Source: DATAEK01 sp036258055
Lineage (GTDB): Bacteria > Acidobacteriota > Vicinamibacteria > Vicinamibacterales > 2-12-FULL-66-21
Direction: 5' to 3'
DNA length: 7,032 bases
Assembly (NCBI GenBank): GCA_036258055.1
Contig: DATAEK010000442.1
Coordinates: 1 to 7,032 of the forward strand
The position numbers were made by a program, and so were the translations under genes. This document shows, one piece after another, positions 1-6,620 of this stretch. Under the pieces are notes generated by a model. That model was not told the DNA's origin. It saw only the letters and a program-made list of their open reading frames with translations, and made no database searches. The first letter of the stretch is position 1; each line of letters opens with the position of its first letter.

Positions 1-1044
1 GACGACGGGACGATTCGGATTCCTATCCTGCGGCTGAATACAACGACCGACGCGCGTGAGAACTACACGACGACCCGCGCGTACCTCGCCGAGCATCTCG
101 TCCGGGAGCGGCGGCCGGAGGACGAAATCACGCAGGAGCACTGCGACGTCGCCGCGTCTCTCCAGGCGTGTCTCGATCGCGTGATGTTACATATCGCCTC
201 CAGCTTTGCGGGGCAGACCGGACTGCGCCGGCTCGCCATGGCCGGAGGCGTCGCCCTGAACTGCACGGCAAACGGCCGCCTGATGCAATCGGGACGGTTC
301 GACGAGATCTACGTGCAGGCGGCGTCGGGTGACGATGGCAGCGCGCTCGGCGCCGCGCTCTACCGCGCGTCGCTGAACGGCGGCGTGGACAATCAGCGCA
401 TGCCCGTGCCGTTCCTCGGCCCCGCGTACTCGCGCGAAGAGGTCGAGGACGTCATCCGCGAGTTCGCGGATCGGATTCAGGTCGCCCGCTTCGACACGCG
501 GGACGAGGTCTGCCAGCGCGCCGGCGAGATGATCGCCAATGGGCAGGTGATCGCCTGGCATCGCGGGCGCATGGAGTTCGGCCCCCGCGCGCTCGGCAAC
601 CGCAGCATTCTTGCGAACCCGGGCGATCCTGTCATGCGCGACCGTATCAACGCGATGGTGAAGAAGCGCGAGGCGTTCCGGCCCTTCGCTCCAGCCGTGA
701 CCGTCGAGCAGGTCGATCGTTGGTTCGACGTACCGGCGATGACCGAACTGCCCTACATGATCATGATCGTGGACGTGAAGCCGGAGCATCGGGCGTCGCT
801 GCCCGCGATCACCCACGTGAACGGATCGGCGCGTACGCAGACCGTGGCGTGCCACGACAATCCGGACTTCTATGCGCTGCTCAAGCGTGTCGGCGCGCTG
901 ACGGGCCGTGAGATGGTCCTGAACACCAGCTTCAACGTGAAGGGTCAGCCGATGGTCAACAGCCCCCGCGAAGCCGTGGAGACATTCCTCGGAACCGGCA
1001 TCGATGCGCTGTTCCTCGAGCACGCCCTCATTACGCGACGATAA
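1..1044 (+). CDS. O-carbamoyltransferase, NodU/CmcH/TobZ family (5' end cut off by window edge)
   Basis: Reading frame 1 is open from the first base to a TAA at 1042-1044, giving 347 residues of a protein whose N-terminus lies outside the window. Family members use carbamoyl phosphate and ATP to form carbamoyl-adenylate, then carbamoylate a hydroxyl of a sugar or antibiotic; they act in the cytoplasm. Visible fragment: the end of the Kae1/ASKHA-like domain, with the AGGVALNC motif near 241-264, followed by the YrdC-like C-terminal domain. That domain has the signature HRGRMEFGPRALGNRSIL at 559-612, FRPFAPAV at 676-699, and LNTSFNVKGQPMV near 919-957, which is the usual C-terminal block. The protein ends shortly after this block, as family members do, so the 3' end is natural. 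Full-length relatives are roughly 550-600 residues, so about 200 or more are missing. The family call is firm. The acceptor is unknown; the neighbouring glycosyltransferases suggest a sugar in a polysaccharide or glycolipid. The GTG at 181 is an internal codon, not a start. Confidence 0.93.
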   Translation, partial: DDGTIRIPILRLNTTTDARENYTTTRAYLAEHLVRERRPEDEITQEHCDVAASLQACLDRVMLHIASSFAGQTGLRRLAMAGGVALNCTANGRLMQSGRFDEIYVQAASGDDGSALGAALYRASLNGGVDNQRMPVPFLGPAYSREEVEDVIREFADRIQVARFDTRDEVCQRAGEMIANGQVIAWHRGRMEFGPRALGNRSILANPGDPVMRDRINAMVKKREAFRPFAPAVTVEQVDRWFDVPAMTELPYMIMIVDVKPEHRASLPAITHVNGSARTQTVACHDNPDFYALLKRVGALTGREMVLNTSFNVKGQPMVNSPREAVETFLGTGIDALFLEHALITRR

Positions 1045-1062
1045 CCGGACCGCATCAACGCC

Positions 1063-2142
1063 ATGACCGCCGCGATGACCGTGCTCACCGAGACGCCGCC
1101 AGGCACCGTGCCCTCGCCGGCCGAGATGCGCCGCACGTTGATGCGCGTCTCCTTGGCGAGCCTTGCCCGGTTCGCGCCGTCTGACGGCGGCATCGTCGCA
1201 CGAAGTCTGGTGCGGAGCGATGGACAGTGGGCGACGACCGAGCCGTCGAATCTCAACACGGCGGAAGTCCTCAAAGCGCTCCTGCTGCTCCAAAAGCACG
1301 GCGTGTCCACGCCGTTCGATCCCATCCCGCTCTTGAACAGGCTGGTGCAGCACCATCTCGAGACGGCCGACTACCAGGTCGTGTCACTTTCGCTCTGGGC
1401 TGCCGCGATCGGCGGTCAGCGGTGCGCACATCTGTTGTGGTCCCTGCTGAAGACGCGTCTGCCAGGCGCTGTCACACACAGCATGGGGCTCGCGTGGGTC
1501 CTGTGCGCGCTCGCCGAGTACGCGCCGATGGCGCGGGACCATCGCGACGTCAGCGAGCTGGCCCATCAGATGTTCGATCGGCTCATCGTCAACCAAGTGT
1601 CTGCGACTGGTCTCTTCCGTGAATCGGCGCGACGCGAAGGCTGGCTGCGGCGCCGGCGCGTCGACGCGCTGCTCTCGGCACAGGTCTACCCGATCCTGGC
1701 GCTCGCATCGTTCGCCCGACGCTTCGCTCATGGCGACGCGGTCGCTCGCGCGGTCCGCTGTGCTGATCGGCTGTGCGCGCTGCAAGGACCGCTCGGACAA
1801 TGGTGGCGTCGATACGACGCAAATCAGGGTACGGTCTTCGAGACGTATCCCGTCTACTGCGTGAATCAGGACGCGTCAGCGCCGGGGGCGCTTGGCGCAC
1901 TGCAGGAGACACTGGGGGACACGCGCTATGAGGCGTCAATCGAGAGGGGGCTTGGCTGGGAATTCGGCGCCAACGAGCTGAACCTGTCCCTCATCGACGA
2001 CGCGGAGCGCGTGATCGCGCGCGCCGTTGAGTCGCACGAAGGAAACTTCTCCGTCGATCGTGAGCTCTACGCGTATCAGCCGGCGCGGTGCCTCGTAGCG
2101 CTGCTGACGAATCCCCGCTGGGCCAGCGAGGTGGCGTCATGA
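1063..2142 (+). CDS. Uncharacterised soluble alpha/alpha-toroid-like protein of a glycan cluster
   Basis: A 359-residue protein I cannot assign to a named family. No signal peptide or convincing membrane segment is seen, so it is probably cytoplasmic. The sequence looks like repeated pairs of helices: for example the stretches at residues 64-80, about 103-118, 138-155, about 201-217 and 226-241 are amphipathic and rich in Ala and Leu. This resembles the alpha/alpha-toroid folds of terpene cyclases, six-hairpin glycosidases and sugar epimerases. The C-terminal half holds the most motif-like part: AQVYP at 206-210, LCALQGPLGQWWRRYD at 237-252, and ETYPVYCVNQDA at 260-271. Its clustered Trp, Tyr, Asp, Glu and Gln residues could line a carbohydrate-binding pocket (inference). 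The terpene-cyclase DXDD motif is not seen. The start is ATG 1063, 18 nt after the carbamoyltransferase stop and in the same frame; ATG 1075 is an alternative, and neither has a clear Shine-Dalgarno. The stop overlaps the next start as ATGA. The gene is real, but its function is open. Confidence 0.85.
   Translation: MTAAMTVLTETPPGTVPSPAEMRRTLMRVSLASLARFAPSDGGIVARSLVRSDGQWATTEPSNLNTAEVLKALLLLQKHGVSTPFDPIPLLNRLVQHHLETADYQVVSLSLWAAAIGGQRCAHLLWSLLKTRLPGAVTHSMGLAWVLCALAEYAPMARDHRDVSELAHQMFDRLIVNQVSATGLFRESARREGWLRRRRVDALLSAQVYPILALASFARRFAHGDAVARAVRCADRLCALQGPLGQWWRRYDANQGTVFETYPVYCVNQDASAPGALGALQETLGDTRYEASIERGLGWEFGANELNLSLIDDAERVIARAVESHEGNFSVDRELYAYQPARCLVALLTNPRWASEVAS
2128..2134 (+). promoter_or_regulatory. 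Ribosome-binding site for the first GT4 gene
   Basis: GAGGTGG lies 4 nt before ATG 2139, inside the end of the preceding gene. It supports ATG 2139 rather than the in-frame upstream ATG at 2088 as the start of the glycosyltransferase. Confidence 0.6.
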
Positions 2143-3530
2143 CCGGCGTGGCCGAATCTCGCCCGCGGGTGCTTGTCGTCGCGTACTGTTTTCCGCCCCA
2201 TGCCGCCATCGGGACGCATCGAACACTCCGCCTCGTCTCTCATCTCGTGGATCGCGGATGGCAGGTTGACATCCTGACGGCGCGGCCTCGGGCGTATCTG
2301 CCGAGTACGCCGGTCGACGACAGCCTGCTCTCGCGCGTGCCTGGCGATGTTCGCGTCGTCCGGAGCGGTGCGCTGCGAGGATTCACGAAACTCGGCCGTC
2401 TTCTCGAACCGCTCAAGAACAGAACGCGTGGAGTTCAATCCGCGGCTTCGACGGTGTCGAATCCCAGCGATGCGAAGAAGCTCGGGATCAAAGTGCTCCT
2501 CGAGGAACTGTGGGCGATGCCTGATAAGGACGTGGGCTGGCTGACGCCCGCGTTGCTCAGGGCTGTCCCAGCGTTCGCGACTCGACGCCCCGATGTCATT
2601 TTTTCGTCGGCTCCCCCTTGGACGACCCACCTGGTGGCCGGCTCCCTGGCGTCGTTGTTCCGGTGCCCGTGGGTGGCGGACTTCCGTGATCCGTGGGTGC
2701 GATCACCGTGGACGCGCTATCGCACGAATGCCGCGGTCGCGATCGCACGACGGCTCGAGTCGGCAGTCGTGAGGAAGGCGGCGGCCGTGCTCTTCACGAC
2801 GAATGCGGCCCGGCACGAGTTCGCGGAGTACTACGGACCCGAAGCCGCGCGGAAATTCCAGGTCGTGACGAACGGCTGTGATCCGACGGAGCTCGGCGCG
2901 CCGGAATCCGTGTCGAGCGATGGTCCGTTCTTGCTTCTTCACGCGGGCACGCTGTACGGCGGCCGGAGTCCTGTGCCCCTGCTCCGCGCGCTGGCTAGTC
3001 TCCGGCGAAGCTCCGTATCGGCGGCAGCCTGCCTGCGGCTGCGGTTTCTGGGATCCACCGGCTTTCCGGGCGTCGATCTGCCAGCCATGTGCCGGGCGCT
3101 CGGGTTGCAGGATGTCGTCGAGTTCCTGCCGCGAGTGGATCGAGGCGAGAGCCTCCGTGAAATGCAGCGCGCGTCCGCCCTCGTCATTCTGCAGGGCGGA
3201 ACGGCGATGGCAATTCCGGGCAAGCTGTACGAGTACCTTGCAGCCGGACGCCCGCTGCTCGCGCTTGGCGAACCCGGAGAGATGACCCAGCTCGTACGGG
3301 CGCATCGGCTCGGCGTGACAGCGCTTCCGGGTGACGTGACCGAGATAGAGCGAGCACTCGCCACGCTTCTCGCCTGGTCCAGGAGACCGTTCATCCCCGC
3401 CCGCCCTTCGCTCTACGACGGTCGTCTCCGCGCCGCCGAGATGGCGGCCATTCTGGAGCGGGTGATTCCCGCGCGCGTGCCGGCTGACGTCGTGCCGCAC
3501 GCCGCTGCGGACGGGAGCCGACGTGCATAG
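2139..3530 (+). CDS. GT-B fold glycosyltransferase, GT4-like
   Basis: Predicted cytoplasmic or membrane-associated retaining glycosyltransferase of 463 residues that would move a sugar from a nucleotide-sugar donor to a growing glycan. The N-terminal Rossmann domain opens with RVLVVAYCFPPHAAIGTHR (residues 10-28), the usual 'FPP...G..R' acceptor-side start of GT4 proteins. DFRDPW follows at 181-186, another hallmark of this subgroup. The C-terminal donor domain begins near HAGTLYGGRSP (268-278) and carries PGKLYEYLAAGRPLLAL (360-376), where Lys362 and Glu365 occupy the donor-binding loop. The first Glu of a classic EX7E motif is not present, as is common in the 'GKxYEYLA' subgroup. Start: ATG 2139 gives a 4-nt ATGA overlap with the upstream gene and has a Shine-Dalgarno; the longer start at 2088 would add 17 residues unlike the family and overlap the upstream gene by 55 nt. 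The donor and acceptor sugars cannot be read from the sequence. Confidence 0.9.
   Translation: MTGVAESRPRVLVVAYCFPPHAAIGTHRTLRLVSHLVDRGWQVDILTARPRAYLPSTPVDDSLLSRVPGDVRVVRSGALRGFTKLGRLLEPLKNRTRGVQSAASTVSNPSDAKKLGIKVLLEELWAMPDKDVGWLTPALLRAVPAFATRRPDVIFSSAPPWTTHLVAGSLASLFRCPWVADFRDPWVRSPWTRYRTNAAVAIARRLESAVVRKAAAVLFTTNAARHEFAEYYGPEAARKFQVVTNGCDPTELGAPESVSSDGPFLLLHAGTLYGGRSPVPLLRALASLRRSSVSAAACLRLRFLGSTGFPGVDLPAMCRALGLQDVVEFLPRVDRGESLREMQRASALVILQGGTAMAIPGKLYEYLAAGRPLLALGEPGEMTQLVRAHRLGVTALPGDVTEIERALATLLAWSRRPFIPARPSLYDGRLRAAEMAAILERVIPARVPADVVPHAAADGSRRA
3513..3517 (+). promoter_or_regulatory. Ribosome-binding site for the second GT4 gene
   Basis: GGGAG sits 5 nt before GTG 3523, inside the end of the first glycosyltransferase gene. 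It favours the GTG start over the in-frame ATG at 3547. Confidence 0.55.
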
Positions 3531-4677
3531 CGGGGCGCTCCATGTGATGCACGTGCTCTTCTCGCTCCGGATGGGCGGGACCGAGCTCGGTGTCGTTCGT
3601 GTCGCCAACGGTCTCGATCGTTCGCGCATCAAGACGTCGATCTGCAGCTGCAAGCCCGCGGATGCCGCGAAGGATCGTCTGTCGTCCGACGTGCCGATCT
3701 TCGAGTTCGATCGACGCGACGGCAACGACCCCAGATTCGTGCTCCAGCTCGCCCGGCTGCTGCGCCGGACGAAGCCGGACATCCTGCATACACACAGCTG
3801 GGGCACGCTGGTCGAAGGGCTGATCGCCGCGCGGCTCGCCGGCGTCCGTCGCGTGGTGCACGGCGAGCACGGCACGATGGAAATGCGCGGGCGGAACGTG
3901 ATGGTCCAGCGATGGGCGTGGGGTCGCGTGGACCGCGTGCTGTCGGTGTCGTCCCGACTCGCGGAACGGATGTCGTCGTCTGTGGAGTTCCCGCGCGAGC
4001 GCATTCGCGTGATCAGGAACGGCATCGACACGACGCGCTTCACGCCAGCCAGACGTGAGACGGCGCGCCGGAAGCTCGGGCTGCGCGACGATGACGTGGC
4101 CGTTGGAACTGCAGGGCGTCTTGTACCGGTGAAGGATCAGGCGACGCTTCTGGCCGCGTTGGCCCGGCTCACGTCCGAGGGCGTGCGTTTTCGGGCGATT
4201 CTCGCGGGAGACGGCCCTTTGCAGAGCGCGCTCGCAGACCAGGCTCACGCGGCCGGAATCGCGGACCGGGTCGAGTTTCTCGGCGCTCGGGCCGATATCG
4301 AGGATGTGCTCGCAGCCTACGACGTGTTCGTGCTCAGCTCGGTTTCCGAGGGATTGTCGAACACGATCCTCGAGGCCATGTCCACGGGTCTGCCGGTCGT
4401 AGCCACCCGGGTGGGCGGGGCTGACGAGCTTGTCGAGCACGAGCACACCGGGATGTTAGTTCCCGCGGGCGATCCGATGGCGATGACCGCTGCGATCCGC
4501 CGGCTGCTAGAGAACGCTGCCTTGCGACACACGATGGGTGCCGCCGGACGCCGGCGCACCGAGGCCGAGTTCTCGCTGACGAGGATGATCGCCGCCTACG
4601 AGGACATGTACCTGGAGCTCGCGGGCATGCGGCCACGGAGCGCGCGACACGAGGTGATGCCCACATGTGTGGCATAG
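3523..4677 (+). CDS. GT4 glycosyltransferase resembling exosortase/PEP-CTERM-associated sugar transferases
   Basis: A 384-residue GT-B enzyme, close to the usual length for the family. The N-terminal domain has the glycine-rich loop MGGTELGVVRVANGL (residues 17-31), the D-I-L-H-T-H motif at 86-91, and HGEHG at 113-117. The donor domain has GRLVPVKDQ at 198-206, with the Arg199 and Lys204 expected to contact the nucleotide-sugar phosphates. It also has a full EX7E motif, Glu276 to Glu284, in SEGLSNTILEAMSTGLPVVAT, and then VGGADELVEHEHTGMLVPAGD. The pattern RPDI/LHTH...GVRRVVHGEHG and the overall layout recall the sugar transferase family tied to XrtA/PEP-CTERM exopolysaccharide loci (TIGR03088-like, from memory, not searched). 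Start: GTG 3523 overlaps the previous gene by 8 nt and has a GGGAG site; ATG 3547 would also keep the first beta strand. The gene ends 13 nt inside asnB. GT4 membership is firm; the subfamily is moderate; the substrate is unknown. Confidence 0.92.
   Translation: MHSGALHVMHVLFSLRMGGTELGVVRVANGLDRSRIKTSICSCKPADAAKDRLSSDVPIFEFDRRDGNDPRFVLQLARLLRRTKPDILHTHSWGTLVEGLIAARLAGVRRVVHGEHGTMEMRGRNVMVQRWAWGRVDRVLSVSSRLAERMSSSVEFPRERIRVIRNGIDTTRFTPARRETARRKLGLRDDDVAVGTAGRLVPVKDQATLLAALARLTSEGVRFRAILAGDGPLQSALADQAHAAGIADRVEFLGARADIEDVLAAYDVFVLSSVSEGLSNTILEAMSTGLPVVATRVGGADELVEHEHTGMLVPAGDPMAMTAAIRRLLENAALRHTMGAAGRRRTEAEFSLTRMIAAYEDMYLELAGMRPRSARHEVMPTCVA
4651..4657 (+). promoter_or_regulatory. Ribosome-binding site for asnB
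   Basis: GAGGTGA lies 7 nt before ATG 4665, within the 3' end of the preceding glycosyltransferase gene. The start is independently fixed by the need for Cys at residue 2. Confidence 0.65.
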
Positions 4678-6620
4678 CGGGGCGCTTCAACTTCCGGTCG
4701 GGAGCCCCCGTGGATGCGGCGGTCGTGCGCGGCATGTGCACGTTGCTGGCCCATCGTGGTCCCGACGGCGACGGCGTGTTCACTCGCGGCGACGCGGGTC
4801 TGGGCCACCGGCGGCTGGCGATCATCGACCTCTCTGATGCCGGCCGGCAACCGATGTCGTCGGCGGACGGACGGTTCTGGATCACGTTCAACGGCGAGAT
4901 CTACAACTTTCTGGAGCTTCGGAAGCAGTTCGAAACTGACGGCTATCGCTTCCGTTCGCACACCGATACGGAAGTCATCCTGGCGGCCTACGCAGCGTCC
5001 GGTCCCGCGTGCCTCGAGCAACTGCGTGGCATGTTCGCGTTCGCGATCTGGGACGCGCAGGAACGGTCCCTCTTCATCGCGCGCGATCGCCTGGGGAAGA
5101 AGCCGCTTTACTATCGGCTCGACCGAGACGGCATCGCGTTCGCCTCCGAACCGAAGGCGTTTCTCGCGGAACCCGGTTTCGAAGCGCGCCCGAACCTGAC
5201 CGCGATCTCGCAGTACCTCAGCTATCAGTACGTGCCCGCGCCGCATTCGGCGTTTGCAGGCGTCTCCCGCCTGCGGCCCGCTCACTACCTGCTCGTCAAG
5301 GACGGCGCCGTCTCAATCGAACGCTATTGGCGATTGAACTACACGCCAAAGCGGGTGGTCAGCGAAAACGACGCCTGCGCGGAGATCCTGCACGAGCTGC
5401 GTGAAGCCACGAGACTGCGTCTCATCAGCGACGTGCCGCTCGGTGCGTTTCTCAGCGGCGGCGTCGACTCCGGCACCATCGTCGCACTGATGGCGGAGCA
5501 TGGATCCGGACCGGTCAAGACGTTCTCGATCGGGTTCGACGAAAAGCCCTACGACGAGCTGGAATATGCGCGTCTGGTGGCACGGCGCTACGGAACCGAT
5601 CATCACGAGTTCGTCGTGCGGCCGCAGGCCGTCGAGATCTTCCCGGACCTCGTGTGGCACTACAACGAGCCGTTTGCGGACTCGTCGGCCATTCCGACCT
5701 ACTACCTCTCCAGGCTTACGCGACAGCACGTCACCGTGGCTCTGAACGGCGACGCGGGGGACGAGAACTTCGCGGGATACGATCGGTACGGGCTGGGCGG
5801 TCACGCCGCGCGGTATCAGCGGTTGCCCGCGGGTCTGCGTACACTCATCGCGGCCCTCATCTCACCGATCCCGTCGTCGCCGGTAGGAGCCGGAGTCTGG
5901 CCGCGAGCCAAACGACTGATCGAAGCTGGCGCGCTGTCAGCGCCGCGGCGCTACGCGCTGTCGATGATGCAGTTCGATCCGTGGGTCAAGGCGGACCTCT
6001 GCACGCCTGAATTCCAGCGTGCGGCGGGATTCGCGGATCCGGCTACGCTGCTCCTGGACGAGTTCGACCCAAACAGCGGATCAGATTTGCTCGACGGCAT
6101 GCTCGCCGCGGACGTGAACTGGTATCTGCCGGACGCGCTGCTGGTCAAGGTCGACATCGCCACCATGGCGCACAGCCTCGAAGGGCGATCGCCCCTTCTC
6201 GACCACAAGTTCATGGAGCTGGTGGCAACACTGCCGTCCGACATGAAGCGTCGGGGACCGACGTCGAAGTACATCTTCAAGCGCGCCATCCGTCATCTGC
6301 TTCCAGCAGACATCATCGATCGTCCGAAGAAGGGCTTCTCCGTGCCGCTCGATCACTGGTTCCGCAACGAGCTGCGCGAGATGACGGCTGATGTCCTGCT
6401 CGATTCACGCGCCATGGGCCGCGGCTATTTCCGCACGGCGACGGTTCGCCGAATGATCGACGAGCACGTGAGGTCGGAGCGGAACTGGCACGAACAGTTG
6501 TGGAATCTGCTGATGCTCGAGCTCTGGCACCGGACGTTCATCGACGAGGGTCAGGCTCACGCGCGTGCCGCCGCTGATGGTTCGACGACGGAACGCGACG
6601 TCCTGGCGCGAGTGGTGTGA
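4665..6620 (+). CDS. asnB: Asparagine synthase-like glutamine amidotransferase (AsnB)
   Basis: A complete 651-residue cytoplasmic two-domain enzyme. The N-terminal Ntn glutaminase domain starts Met-Cys-Gly-Ile, so Cys2 becomes the catalytic N-terminal nucleophile once Met is removed, which fixes the start. It also has HRGPDG (30-35), GHRRLAIID (47-55), FNGEIYN (75-81) and TDTEVI (100-105), the glutamine-binding elements. The synthetase domain has the ATP-pyrophosphatase P-loop SGGVDS (264-269), NGDAGDENFAGY from 361, EGRSPLLDH (506-514), and the C-terminal RPKKGFSVPLDHWFR. Glutamine is hydrolysed and the ammonia is channelled to an acyl-adenylate. In classical AsnB the acyl group is aspartate. 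In glycan clusters, including exosortase-linked ones, homologues are thought to amidate other carboxylates, so the real substrate may be a uronic acid (inference). The protein is slightly longer than typical E. coli AsnB (about 554). It overlaps the upstream gene by 13 nt and the downstream gene by 1 nt. No key residue is missing. Confidence 0.96.
   Translation: MCGIAGRFNFRSGAPVDAAVVRGMCTLLAHRGPDGDGVFTRGDAGLGHRRLAIIDLSDAGRQPMSSADGRFWITFNGEIYNFLELRKQFETDGYRFRSHTDTEVILAAYAASGPACLEQLRGMFAFAIWDAQERSLFIARDRLGKKPLYYRLDRDGIAFASEPKAFLAEPGFEARPNLTAISQYLSYQYVPAPHSAFAGVSRLRPAHYLLVKDGAVSIERYWRLNYTPKRVVSENDACAEILHELREATRLRLISDVPLGAFLSGGVDSGTIVALMAEHGSGPVKTFSIGFDEKPYDELEYARLVARRYGTDHHEFVVRPQAVEIFPDLVWHYNEPFADSSAIPTYYLSRLTRQHVTVALNGDAGDENFAGYDRYGLGGHAARYQRLPAGLRTLIAALISPIPSSPVGAGVWPRAKRLIEAGALSAPRRYALSMMQFDPWVKADLCTPEFQRAAGFADPATLLLDEFDPNSGSDLLDGMLAADVNWYLPDALLVKVDIATMAHSLEGRSPLLDHKFMELVATLPSDMKRRGPTSKYIFKRAIRHLLPADIIDRPKKGFSVPLDHWFRNELREMTADVLLDSRAMGRGYFRTATVRRMIDEHVRSERNWHEQLWNLLMLELWHRTFIDEGQAHARAAADGSTTERDVLARVV

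Noticed and set aside
181..183. GTG as the start of the carbamoyltransferase
   Set aside because: Family-like sequence continues in the same open frame all the way to base 1, so the gene begins before the window.
187..1356. Long antisense open frame of 389 codons opposite the carbamoyltransferase
   Set aside because: It mirrors the GC-rich third-position pattern of the real + strand gene, spans two real genes and has a low-complexity Arg/His-rich translation with no recognisable motif.
2088..2138. Upstream ATG start for the first GT4 gene
   Set aside because: It would overlap the upstream gene by 55 nt and add 17 residues unrelated to the GT4 start; ATG 2139 has a Shine-Dalgarno and the common ATGA overlap.
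2703..4446. Two long antisense open frames (2703-4043 and 3391-4446) opposite the two glycosyltransferases
   Set aside because: They overlap each other and both clear GT4 genes, and their translations are Arg/Ser/His-rich without domains; typical shadows in GC-rich DNA.
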